In this document: positions 22,350-34,455 of the stretch, piece after piece | How the letters are laid out: each line of letters opens with the position of its first letter | Numbering within the stretch: the stretch's first letter is position 1 | NCBI GenBank assembly: GCA_019914995.1 | Contig: CM034132.1 | Location: forward strand, 1,986,501 to 2,050,500 | DNA length: 64,000 nt | From: Acanthochlamys bracteata | Lineage: Eukaryota > Streptophyta > Magnoliopsida > Pandanales > Velloziaceae | Direction: 5' to 3' | Made by a program: the position numbers and the translations under genes | The notes under the pieces: model-generated | What the model saw: only the letters and a program-made list of their open reading frames with translations | Databases searched by the model: none | What the model was told of the DNA's origin: nothing

Positions 22350-24255
22350 AAGTGTTTATGAAATAATTTTTTTAAATGAAAAATATTTTAAAATCACCAC
22401 AAACGAACTAACGATAACTTCAAAAATAACAGATAAATAACTTGCCAAAATTTATTCACTGTCGGCACCAGGTTTCAGTGGTCATTGAAATTGCAACGGA
22501 TACTAGTGAATCTTCCCATACCTTTCAGTAAGACTGCAATGAACAAGAACCTGCCCAAAAAAATAAACAGGTTGCAGTTAACCAACGAGGTAAAGTTGCA
22601 TAGTCTAATAAAAAACCAAAGCAACACATTATCGACAATTTCTTTTTAATTTTAAACAAATGCTTGTTCTACAAATAAGAAAGCAAAGTTCATCCACATA
22701 TGAATGATGAATTGGATGAATGAACTATTACGGATGCAAGAACAACAAGGTGTACAAACTCCATGTTCTCCAATTGAGCTATGTCGGCATCCACACAGGT
22801 GGCAACCAAAACTTTGACATAGAGAAACACATCTTGATCATGATGATAGCTACTGCTTATTTGTGATATAGCAATCCGTTCCTTATTCAAGACAATGACA
22901 TGAAACCTGCTTACAGCACCGTACATGTAAACAATATTCTTATCCAAATATAAAAGGAAACTAATCAACACGTCTAACCCTTTAGTGCCACAAGTTCGTT
23001 TCTCTTAGGTGTCGAACAAATGTGGAAGGATTTGATAATGTACTCACTTCTCATATATTAAGCCAATCACACATCATCAAGACATCAGATAATATAGAAT
23101 TGGTCAAACAACTCCTAATGTTCAGTATGACATCTATGTTTACCTCAGCTTGATCTGAATAAAGCATGTGTGGAACTCATTGCTACACCTCAAATATAAA
23201 CAGGAAATGAATATTTGCTATATGCTTGTTTTGACCCAAATAATTAAGAAAGGATTCATCTTCTCCTTGAAGCTACAATTAGCCAATTTTTTAATGAAAT
23301 ACTGCTAAGCACCTCAGAAAAAAATATTCTCTTAAACGGCACGTATAGCATCTTAAAAGGAACCCTTACACCACCAATGAAGTTGTTCAGACATGTTTGA
23401 TGCGGTTGAGCACATCCCTCAAAGTATTCTCATCTCAGAGATTTGCAAATGTAATTAACTTACAGATCAAAATGAGTAGTACCACACTATTTTTTATGAG
23501 TAAAAAAGGGGATAATGAAGAAACTATTGGTCCTCATACTACAAATTTTATTATACATTGAGAATATCCTAAGAAGACATGTTACGAGAAATTTTCCCCA
23601 ACTTTCTAAAAATTCAATACTAAAAGTATTAGAAGATCACAATATTTCAACCTAAAAACTATGTTGCAAGCTATTGACAAGTCAAAGATAATATGATTTA
23701 ATCTCAACCTTCATATATAAATTATATTCGAACAATATATTCGAACAACTACATACTTGTTTGACTTGTATGTTGAGATGATTTATACAAATGCCGGTCT
23801 CAAATTCCAAATTCTGCTCTTGAAGAAAATAGTGATTGCATCTTGGTCCTCAAGAAAAAGAAAATCCACAAGTACATGCTGCTGCCATGAGTAAAAAGAC
23901 TTCATCTAGCATTGTTTCAGGTTAAGGATTACTTATCAGGTTTGCAGTTGGACTAATTTAACATGATTATCTGGATGATAATTTAGCAGAATGTAGCTTT
24001 ACATGTTACTTGTAAATAAAGGATTCAGTATTGCCAGCTTCAAGAGTTACCTCAATTTTACCCAAATTTCAACCAGTCCTTCAGCATCTTGCTTACAATG
24101 GCAATACTACAGCAATGGAGAACTTGCCAACCTTTCAAGTGACAGAAGCCAGCTACAGCAAAGTCGGTACCCTTTTGTAGCCACAGAAGGAAGTGCTTTT
24201 GAACAACTTTTTCTCTTGAAAGAATGGCTGCTCGGTTCTTACTAGCACCTCCAGT
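22350..24255. other. 1.9 kb without a recognised gene; 3' flank of the methyltransferase
   Basis: One minus-strand frame, 22690-22971, has gene-like composition (YHHDQDVFLYVKVLVATCVD) but no recognisable domain, start or splice partner. The rest is AT-rich. The part nearest 24255 is presumably methyltransferase 3' UTR. Confidence 0.35.
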
Positions 24256-25181
24256 TTACCAAAAAGATCGAAGAGCAAGCTGTGGAAACCATGAATCTGA
24301 ACCTGACCTTGAAAACGGCTTGCCATCAGTATCACTGGCACTGTCACGCCAAAACTTGATCACATGCAGGCTCTCCTCTTCAGTTGACCTCTGCAAAATG
24401 ATACGCGAGACATAGCCTTTCTCTTTCATCAATCGGCAGATCTGTGAGGGGTTGTTTGCTGTCAGAGTGACCATATATAGCCAGCCGTTTTCTGATAGTA
24501 GATTGTCTGCAACAGGAAGGATCCTGTCGATTACGCTCCGTCCATTCTCTCCTCCAGCCCATGAAGCAGCAATACCACCACGAGCAACTTCTTCTTCTGG
24601 TGTAGGCACATAAGGAGGGTTCACGACAACCACATCTATCATTCCAGCAAGACGGTTCTGGAGCCCAGATGCAATATCAGTGCAAATAACCTCCGCATGA
24701 ACCCCATGAGCTTCCAAAGTTTTCTGAGTTGTCTCCACCGCATGCGGATTTATATCCGTTGCAAAGTAATGCACGCCAAAATCCTCCTGATCAAGCATGA
24801 GGGCCAATGATGTGATTACATACCCACTCCCAGAACCCACTTCTAAGCACAACCTAGGTTGATGTTCCACCAAGTTTGCTCTATCAGCTAGAAGTGCATC
24901 TACAAGAACAAAAGAGTCGTCGCATGGCTCATAAACTTCTGGATGGCTATTGACAAGCTGGATCTTGGCTGTTTTTGCAAATCCCTTAGCTAGGACCTGC
25001 AGATTCAAGTTAGAATCAGATTCACTTCAACACCCGATGTTGCTGTAGCTATGAGATGGAAAGTGAGCAGGAGAAATCTTAGACATCTGGAAAACAAGTG
25101 TTTGTAGCTTACCCCTTTACTGCCGAGGAGCTTTGTGCCTTTGCCATTAAGTAAGGATTCCACATTAATGCTGCTATCCAT
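24256..25181 (-). CDS. N6AMT1: HemK2/N6AMT1-type N5-glutamine methyltransferase
   Basis: Exons 25181-25113 and 24996-24256 (minus) join in phase 0 at GGG|GTAAGC...CTGCAG|GTC to give 269 residues. The first 23 residues (MDSSINVESLLNG...) supply the only in-frame ATG; most relatives start nearer the KTAKIQLV segment, so the true N-terminus is less certain. Motifs are YEPCDDSF, the SAM-binding loop LEVGSGSG (about 74-81), the acidic ATDIN, and the catalytic NPPY at 149-152, diagnostic of HemK-family glutamine methylation. In yeast and animals the orthologue (Mtq2/N6AMT1), with Trm112, methylates the GGQ glutamine of release factor eRF1. That role is inferred here. It probably has a long leader intron. 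Confidence 0.85.
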
Positions 25182-27424
25182 ATCAGCAGCAACTGGCTGG
25201 TAGATAAAATAAATTGATGAATCAGCAAAAATGAACAAAATTAGTTGAGCAATTTCTGAGTTTCCAGAAAGTACATGACCAAAAAGAATTGACAATATTC
25301 CAAATAAGACATAAGAAATTGAAGCAAAGAAACTAACTGGAATTGATATCTGAAAGCCACTTATTGATTGGGATCATGAATAGTCATAAGAAAGAATTTT
25401 CCATTTAAATTCAAGCTACTCCTAAAATCAAGCAGTATACAATGACAGTTGACTAAACATTTTGAACAATATTTGCATACATGCGTTTAACCAAACAAGC
25501 AGCCTAATTACATTCCATTTAATCTCAAACGTTTACGCGTATCAAGCAAATTTTACTATAATAAGTGAAATTAATATTTATATTTATTTTGATTCGTGAT
25601 TACCTTATGGTATTCTTAGTGAACAATGTCTTCTTAATGCATTCTTTAGAATTCTTAATGCATCCTTCCTAACCGGGTAGAACATATTTGAACTTGGATC
25701 AAAAGTACAAACAACAAGCACATTTTGTGTGAAAAATTCCTTTCTACCACGATATCTAAGAGCATCTTTTGAGGAAACTTTAACTCGAATATACATTCCA
25801 TCAATTACACCAACACAATCCTGACATTAGCACTTATTACTTAGTAAGTTATCAAATATAATATTTCTTGTAAATAAGAGTTGGTGAAATAGGAAACTAT
25901 TTTCACCTTAAAATACAGATAGTACCTATGGTTATTGTATATTTTCCGCAGCAACTAGTAATCCATCAAGGTGTTGCAATAATTTTTCTTTTAATTTTAT
26001 GACGGCCGTTAAACATTATCGAAATGATGACTAATAATCTCTCCAGACAATTGAAAATATATTGCGCTAAACGAATCCTTAGCTTTTGTCTAATACTACA
26101 CATAAAACTAATCACTTGTTCTTTTACACTAGTTCACCGTGTAGGTCGAGGACCACCATATATCACTATCATGTCATACAATTTTATAAATACCGATGCA
26201 CTCAAAATATGACGACATCAAGCTTCACTAGAAATGGAACTAAGTATTACACGTCGAACCCTTTCTCTTTCTTCCAGCACGTCGGAACCGGTGCCACTTA
26301 GCTTTCTCTTAAGTTGATTTTGTGACAGCAAGCAATGGGCAACAACAAAAACAACAAATGCCGCAGCATATGCAAACAAATGCAGTTTTTTCAGGTTATT
26401 ATCCATTTTGAAAATGAAGCCCAACTGTAAAAACCTAATTGAACAACCACTTTATCAAACAGTGATAGTTTTGAATTGAAGGGAAAAGAAAGATCTAAGG
26501 AAAGCTCATCCAATAGGTGGAGTCCATCACAAGAAAATGTCCTGCAAAAGAGTAATTTTTCACTACTAGCACACATATTGCATTTCACATGTTGCATGTT
26601 GCATGTTTGCTTATTTGAATAACAAAAAACAAAATGCAATTAATATGCGCCATTATGACCTGTATGCATATGTTTAATACATAGAATAGATGAACCTAAC
26701 TAACCAAATGCTTCATGCCACACAAAATCACAGCAAGGAAACATATTTGCAAGACATGATAGTTATCAACGCCTTGCTTTTACGTCTAACATTTGATCAG
26801 TTTCCAAAAGCATAGGAGTAAGCATCATTATTCAAATTCACCAACAACAGTCAGTACCATCAACCACATTCTAATACCAATTTTTTCTAAATCCAAACCA
26901 AAAACAAATCTCAACGTGCTGCCAATTGCAATCATTTTCTACTAATATTGGAAAATGAATCTAATATCAATTCAGGAGCAATTGAAACTAATCTATCAGG
27001 AAAGGAACCGACTGAAACAAATCTTTTCACTAATGAGAAACAAATTGAGCTAGCTAGAGAGTCAAGACAAATATATCCACATCGTAAATACCAAAACAAG
27101 CTCACAGTGCTAGCAATTGCTTGAATCAACAGAAACTAATAAAAATTCAATCTTTTTAATCCATACAGAAGAACAAATTGAAGTCAGATTCTTACTATTT
27201 GGAAACCAACCCAGTACCATTTAAACCAAAAAACCATATTCCCCAACAGCAACCTACAATAAACATGCATAAATCAGCAAACAATACCATTACAAAGATT
27301 CCAGATCTCCAGAACAAAATACAATCGAAGAAAAGAAAGATGTAGCAACTAATTTAAAGGTAAGACGAAAAACCAAGAAAAAGGTTCCCACTATTCGAAA
27401 GAAAGAGAAATTTTCGATATACCT
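25182..27424 (-). other. Probable leader intron of the methyltransferase gene
   Basis: The coding exon is preceded by a possible acceptor (CTACCAG near 25197). A donor AAG|GTATAT near 27424 ends a GC-rich upstream exon (about 27425-27640). The intervening 2.2 kb would be one intron, which contains the Harbinger transposase relic. Assignment by proximity and splice signals only. Confidence 0.4.
25605..26406 (-). pseudogene. PIF/Harbinger (HARBI1-like) transposase relic
   Basis: The minus strand from 26406 encodes MDNNLKKLHLFAYAAAFVV, then frame-shifted pieces matching the usual order of plant Harbinger transposases: a TSVKEQVISFMCSIRQK-like stretch, QLSGEIISHHFDNVL (compare the common HSGETISRHFNNVL), and the DDE region DCVGVIDGMYIRVKV with YRGRKEFFTQNVLVVCTFD. 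The protein then jumps to LRILKNALRR, so the segment with the second Asp is deleted. Several stops and frame changes show it is dead. It lies in the presumed methyltransferase leader intron on the same strand. Confidence 0.7.
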
Positions 27425-27640
27425 TGCAAATTTCCCGTAGAGTTTGCCACAGGTAGATCGAATAGAATTAGATCTCGGTGAAGAGCAAGATCGTGATGGT
27501 TAGAAGATGAACGTGAATCGGACCGATGACGGAAATGTTGCAGCAGTCGGGGACGGGAGGTAGAATCGCTAGCACGGGAGGACAGATCGCGGACGATCGG
27601 GTAGAGAGCGGCGAGAGAAGAGAGAAAAACATTTTACTTC
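27425..27640 (-). other. Probable 5' UTR exon and promoter edge of the methyltransferase gene
   Basis: A GC-rich island in AT-rich surroundings, starting (minus) with CT-rich TTTTTCTCTCTTCTCTCGCC and ending at a GTATAT donor. No long frame is present. It looks like a plant leader and could instead belong to an unrecognised transcript. Confidence 0.4.
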
Positions 27641-29330
27641 GATTTATTATTATTATTTATTTATTTTTTTAAATTAAAAAATAGAATTTTTTTAAAATTA
27701 TTTTTAATAAATACTTTTAAATAATCCTTAATAACTATATATTAAATATAATTTTTATTTTAATAAAAATTAAAATTAAAATTAAATTTATTTTTATCGA
27801 TTAATTGTAAATAACTGATTTTTAAAAACTCATTCGATAAAACTTAACTTTCTAGCAAAATGAACATACTTTTATCTTTCATTTTTTTTATAACGGCTGT
27901 ATCTAAATACACCGTCAAGGATGATGAAAATGATGCGCTGCAAGTTGGGAAGTGAGGAGGAAGTCACTTTCGTTGTTATTATTTGTAGAACCCATTCTGA
28001 AATAGAAAGGAAACAAACATCACTTATTGGGCACTTTAGATCTTTCACAAATCCTCTGCCTCTTCTTTCTTTTGTTTCTACATTTTTTTCTTTTTTTTTC
28101 TTTTTTTTTTCTTATCTCTTCCTTTTTAATTTTTACCATTTCAACTATGCTTCTTTTTGTTTGGTTTTTTTTTTCCATTCTTTCCATTTGTTACATATCA
28201 ATTTTTTGTGTTCTTTTACTAATCATTTTGAATAGATTGTTTTTCTTGTTTTCTAATTCACTTCTTATTCTTAACGCATTATTTCTAACCAAGATTAAAA
28301 GATAAGAGTAATGAATATGAAAGTAATAAAGATGAGGAAAAGAAAATAGTTATTTAATTTTATCATATTTTGGTTTATTAGAAAGATTAAACTTTTAACC
28401 TTATTTGTATAGAAGAATAAACGAGTGATAGAAAAAACTTCTGATAAATAATATCAATACACTTTCTATTTTAGATTAATGCTACCCAATAGGCACTAGA
28501 TGTGGAGGAGAAGAAGCAGTTGACACCACGACATAACACCCCGACATGAGAAGATTGGGTTTCACAAACTTAAACCTTTACATTGAAGAGAAGGTAATAA
28601 GTTATTGGAGTTATCATTGTGATTTACTCTAATTAGTAACTCACACTATTTTTACTAAAAGTAATTTACAGCAAACCAACTGATACAATTACTATAAATC
28701 TAATGAGTTTCGAACGATAACAATACCAATAACACTAGATGGAGCAAATAGTGATATACAACGCAACTGTAATGTGTTTAACAGTAATAATATAAAAGCA
28801 AAAAACTAAGGAAAAAAAAATGTATATATTGTCACCTTAAATACATATTGGCTTATATAAATTTGCGTAGAGAGCTTAAAATCTAATTTTATTATTAGAT
28901 ATGAAAAACTGAGTTTTAAATATGCTTATAAAATAATTAATTTTATTCGTTTTTTTGATCAAAATGACAGCGAAAAAAAAATTTATATTTTATAAATATT
29001 TGTCAAAAATTTTGGTATGAAAAATCAACTATGCTGAATATATTTGCAAAAATCGACTATGTTGCATTTATAACCATCTCTTCCGGTATGAAATTTGCCT
29101 CTCCAAGTGGAAATAATATCAAGCTCACATTGATAAGAGGAGAAACATTACGGAAATTTAGTACATTCTTAAACAGCCCAAATAGCTCCCTAAATAATGG
29201 AAAGGAAACACATGCTTGAAGACAATTAGTTAAACAAATTTTGTACTTCAAAAAGTTAACTAAAACAAATTGAAAAGAACACTGTGAAGACAATTAGTAC
29301 AAGTTCAAAATGATGTAGACTGATGTAGAT
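27641..29330. other. AT-rich stretch without a recognised gene
   Basis: It includes a T-rich low-complexity run (28060-28190) that produces long but meaningless open frames. No domain, RNA gene or transposon end seen. Confidence 0.5.
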
Positions 29331-30420
29331 AAAACCAACTAAGAAAAACTCAGCGATTCTATCCTAGTCTATCCCGCAAGTGCACGGTTGTCGTCTACCG
29401 TATAGCAGATAACGAGTTTGTTCCACAGAGATTGTTGTTAACTCTAATCCAAATTTTTAGTAACAAAAGTTGTGTTTGTAAAAACGAATCAAAAGTGTAC
29501 GAGAGCTAAGAACAGAAAGTAACGCACGGATCGAGAAAATAAGTATGCAAACAACTGGAGTTTTAGAATCCACCACTAATGCCTCTAATTTAATCCTTAA
29601 ATAAACATGATAATAGATTATGATGATTGTGAAGATTTTGTATCTAACACTTTGGTCCAGTTCTTAGATACGATTTCTAATTATGACTTTAACTTTGGTC
29701 CAGTATAAAATCACCTATCGTTAGTGATATTCTAACTCCTTATTTAGAAATTACTAACAATGCATTAGGTTCTGCGAAATCATAAATCATATAATTATAT
29801 TCACTTTGGTCCAGTAAATATTAACTACAATTATTAATCCTGTAAGTCGTAAATTATGCTCCGATTGGTCCTCGCAAACACAATTAATATAATAATTTAG
29901 ATATCAAATCCAATGCTAATCATGCATGCGAATTTAAAATCTAAACATCTTTTCAAACAAGAATTAACAACTCACATAAAATCAATAATCCATACATCAT
30001 ATAATATTCAAAAAATAAATTAAACTTATTAGGGTTTCATCCTAACTCCAGTTTAGAAAAATTAGCCACTCATATTAATACATACAATAATATTGTATGA
30101 AAAATAAAATATGAGAAAAAGAGAAGAAAGCAAATCTGAAGAATTTTTCGTCTCTAATTTGATCTTCCTTCTGTCTTCCGTCGGCTCTCTCTAGGGTTTC
30201 CGTCGGTCCTTTGTTGCCTCTTCGTTGGCTCTTCGATGCTCCTTCGATTCACCTCTTTTTATAGTGGAACTTCCTTTCATAAAATTAGGCAAAAGATATA
30301 TTCAGGATATTCTGATTAGATTTGATGTTGATTCGTTGCTATATTTGATGCTAAATTTGATGCTAGATTTGATGCTAAATCTTTGATTTGGATTTGATTG
30401 GTCAAATACATCAATGAAGA
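29331..30420 (-). repeat. LTR-retrotransposon-like scrap (minus strand)
   Basis: Reading the minus strand, a CACTATAAAAAGAGGTG promoter-like motif (about 30250) is followed by a leader-like segment, AAACCCTAG at about 30195, and further along CTCTGTGGAACAAACTCG and CCGTGCACTTGCGGGATAG (29430-29360). Such phrases are common in non-coding parts of plant Ty3/gypsy-related elements. No pol motif, paired LTR or target duplication is visible, so the class is a guess. It contains the spaced TTTGGTCCAG repeats. Confidence 0.35.
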
Positions 30421-33400
30421 TCGCCGCTTGATATTTCCTTCCATGATTAGCTTTTTTATTTTATTTTTTTAATAATTTGCTTCTTTATTCACCTATACTT
30501 CACAAAATAAATTAAAATTAATTAATTCATATTATGAAATAGAATTTTAATAAAAATCTAATATTTATTATAATAATAATATATAATAAATATATCACAT
30601 TACATATTATCATAGACTTTCTTTATAAGTAGTAATTATTGGTCAAACAAAAGCTTAAAAGTACAACATTAGCTAGTATGGAATAAAGTTTTTGAAATAA
30701 AATTTTTTTTAAATAAAAAATATATATTTATTTTTTAAGAAATAAGTTTATTTTTTTATTTTAAAAAAATAATAAAAATATGCAATACAAAAATTTTATT
30801 ACGATCAAATTTTTTTATACTTTTTAAATTTTTAAATAAATTTTTAAATATTTATAAAATATATATTAAAAAATATAAAATTAAAAATTATTTTCGTGAT
30901 AAGCTAAGCCAAACGCACAATTAATCAGTTAAGAGAACGCTAAGCAACTACTTAGATACCTACATCAAGCGGAGATAACACAAAATCTGGTAAGAAGAAG
31001 ACATTACAGAGAGCTACCATTCAAGATTCACAAGCAAGATGAAATTCAATCATCTCATTGCATATATATCAGAGTTGATTTAATCAAACACAAAGGTGAT
31101 GATACTCTCTTAGTTTTGATCATACATTATATGGAAACCAAATCCACATCTTACAGAAATTTATTGGTGAGAAAGGTGAACCCGAAGCTTTCTTGCAGCT
31201 GTTGAACCCAAATCCCACCTGGTTGATTGAAAGAGCTTAGAAAACAAAAAAAAAATACTCCGCGGATAAAGAAAGGGGGCACATCGGGAAAAAGGAAATT
31301 AAAACAACGACATCTTGATGTAATGCTGTTACAAAGATCATATCAAAAGAGTCAAAACAAGAAGAGATCTAAGAAAAGATGCTACTCAAGTATCTAAATC
31401 CAGTCGTTGGAGCCTTACCGATTAGAGATCAGAAACAGCGGACATCAGGCGTAGGAAAAACGGGGGAGACAATGGAGAAAGATTTTCAGTAGTGGAAAAT
31501 TAAAACATAAGAAACAGATAGAAGAAAAAAAGCTATGAAGAAGTAGAGAAAAGAAAAATAAAAATAAATTAAACACAGCTTACAGAGCTTTATTGAGAAA
31601 ATTCTTTTAAACTTACCTTAAAAATTGAAAAAATAATCATGTACTTGTAAGTTTGAGAGAAAGATTGCAATACACACATAAACAAATTTATGGGAGTGCC
31701 AATTGCACTCGATGAGAAAGATTTGGATAAGCTTTCTCGCATGAGTACGAGTGTTTTTGAAAAACAGTTTTTTTTTAAATGAACGATATTTACTGATTTT
31801 TTAAAATAAATTTTATTTTATTATTTTAAAATAATAATAATACATAATAATAAAATTTATTATATATAATTTTTTTGTACTTTCTAAAATTTTAAAAAAA
31901 TATTATAAAAATTTTATTAAAAATGTGAAGTAATAAGTTGAAATGCAAAGTAGATAAAAAATAATCCTAAACAGTAGCTTAGTCTTATAAGAGCTATGAG
32001 TTTACATAAAGACTGAACTTAGGCTTATGCTATAGCGGTCAGATATGGGGCCTCTAATGATTCATCTCGATGAGAGAACATATTAAGATGTGGGTTTGAG
32101 GAACTAATAAATTAATTCTTCTGTTTGAAGGAACTAGCTAGCTGAGATCAAATCGACTTTTTATGTACTACTTCACTCACTTATCCCTGTTGCTTCTTCT
32201 AATATATTGCTATTTTGTGGAAAACTTTGTTCTGAAATATTTTAGTTACTAACGCAATTGAGATCACCATTTTTGAGTTGGTTCTAAAGAGGTAGAATCT
32301 ATCCTAAGTCATCTTATTGATAAGTTCTCAAACATGGTGCATTGATTTATCTTCACTTGCATTCACCGCCAATCAAAACAATGTGTTACATGAAAGTTTT
32401 TAAAATTTTAGGCAGAATGCAATTACTTTCTTATTTCTGCTGATTCAAATATACCATGGGCGATTAAAATACAAACTGTTGCACCTAACTTTTTAAATAA
32501 TAATATTCTGAATTATGTACGTAATGTTCGATCTTGTTCTAACATTTTTACTACACATATAAATGTCGTACTAAGTGAAAGAATCAAATGAAGTGTGTTT
32601 GCTAGGATGGTTTTTTCTAGAATAAACAATGTCATATATCGACGCAATAAGCCAGATTCAAGTACAAGCACGTATTTTCTGTCTCTCCCAAGCATGTCAT
32701 TTCTTATAAAGTCATGATTTGCTGGTTAATATAACTAAGACTACTTCAAAATTTACTCGGAAGGAGAACAAGAAATTACCTTCGTGTAAGTGTATATAAA
32801 TTTAAGATATACAAAATAAAACAACCATCACTACTGCCATTAGTAGATTCTAAAGTTAAGCTATCCGCTTCCTTTGTGTTGAGTCTCTTCTCTGTTCGTG
32901 TTATATTCCTGATTAAGTTATTGATTGACACAAAGGTTTTTGTTTTCTTCCTCAAGAACTCAAAAGAGTTTATTAGAGAAGGGCCATCTCAGATTAGTCA
33001 GAAATTGTGAATCCAGACAACAGAAATGATAAAGCACTTGATATGCTTTCCTTCTTTTGTTGAAGATAGCATCTACATTTTTGTTTGGCTATGAAAAATT
33101 CCTGTAAAAGACATCCATGTATAATGCATTATTTGGTATTACAATGAGACCTTCAATCATCTCCAGCCATCATTCATTCATATTGAATCCATTATTGCTT
33201 CGCAAATTTATCCATATGTATGTCGATAACGGTGAAATAAATTAACATTTCCACACCAGCGACCTTAATTAACTGCAGATGAGAACAAGAACTTGATTTC
33301 TATAGAAAGATTCATGGGAAATCACGTACTAATCTCGCATGTAAATGAACGACTTGAATTTGGTTCCTTGAATGCTACTTGATTTGCAGCGAAGGGATGT

Positions 33401-34200
33401 GAATATGTTACCAGAAGATGTAGGCGGTGAAAGCATTAGATCAATGAAAACATTGATTCCAACCGATGCACGTGAAGAAGAAGGCGATCAATGTGATCAA
33501 CGGGGGCCAACTTAGCCAGCGGGTGATAGAGATCGAACAAGATGTCAATGTCATACTAGCTAGCTAGGTCCGAGTGATTCAATGGCATCTATGGAGCTTC
33601 AATGCTTAGTGCATCCTCCCATTCTATATAACGTTTGTAACATTTGTCAAGGCAATGGTATGGAACAAGTATTACATATGTATGGATATCTACCGGCCGG
33701 GACTTGCCAATGGAAGTGATCATTACATTAGCTCATTTGCCTTTTGCTAATTAATTACTACTACAGTTTGTGATCACAAAAACTTAAGAACACGTTGAAT
33801 TGGTTGAAGCTTAAACTAATTGATGAGAGGGACAGTTGAAAAAGATCAAGAATCCTTTGATCATCTCTTAAGGTTTGTGGACTGATTGCAATGTACTCAT
33901 CCCAATGTTCTGATGATTTCAGATTCAGAATCCATTAATAATCACTTTCAGGAAGTCCCTTTCTTTTTCTATCAATCTCTCTCTCTTTCTAGTCCCCACC
34001 ATCAACAGCCCATTCATGATATGGATGCCAATGGATGCTTGAGTTAAATAAACCAGTCCTTGCTTTTCATCTACTGCTAACACACAGACATCAACTGTGA
34101 TTTCAGGAGGAAGAAAAACAAAAAAAAAAGAAGAAGAAGAAGAGAGAACAGTAGTAGAAGAAAAAAAAGAGAAGGGTTTGTGGAAAGATTTTCCTTTTTT
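30421..34200. other. Gene-free upstream region of the AG-clade gene
   Basis: AT-rich patches at 30670-30920 and 31740-31980 look like small degenerate elements (GTTTTTGAAATAAAA...AAGCCAAACGCAC). An imperfect inverted repeat, CACTCG-GAGAAAG with CTTTCTC-CGAGTG, lies at 31706-31752. The last 2 kb may contain promoter elements of the MADS gene, but I can point to none with confidence. Confidence 0.4.
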
Positions 34201-34210
34201 TCTTATAGTC

Positions 34211-34218
34211 TATAAATA
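34211..34218 (+). promoter_or_regulatory. TATA box of the AG-clade gene
   Basis: TATAAATA on the coding strand. Transcription would start near 34243, giving a leader exon of about 80 nt before the first intron. Confidence 0.6.
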
Positions 34219-34321
34219 ACGGATCACCTCAGACCTCCTACGTTTTCCCCACACTAATCAAGTGTTCATCTTTCCTGCAACAAAACTTTTTGATCAGTTT
34301 CGTTTCCAGGGGCCAAGCCCG

Positions 34322-34432
34322 GTAAGCTTTCTAACAAATAATAACTTATAAATTAACAAGGATAAATTCTTGCATCACAATCTCAAGAACAATCTTGGTT
34401 ATCTTCTTATGAAATTGTGTTATGTTGATCAG
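34322..34432 (+). other. 5' UTR intron of the AG-clade gene
   Basis: Donor CCCG|GTAAGC (exon ends 34321) and acceptor GATCAG (34427-34432) bound a 111-bp AT-rich intron 23 bp before the ATG at 34456. An intron ahead of the MADS exon is a known feature of AGAMOUS genes. Confidence 0.6.
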
Positions 34433-34455
34433 GAGTAAAGAAAAGTTAGCAAAAG

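Noticed and set aside
27921..28305. Phe-rich open frames
   Set aside because: They translate a T-rich low-complexity run and have no protein features.
31706..31752. Small inverted repeat as a possible miRNA hairpin or terminator
   Set aside because: The stem is short and interrupted by a 5-nt insertion, and no known miRNA sequence is present. More likely chance or a MITE remnant.
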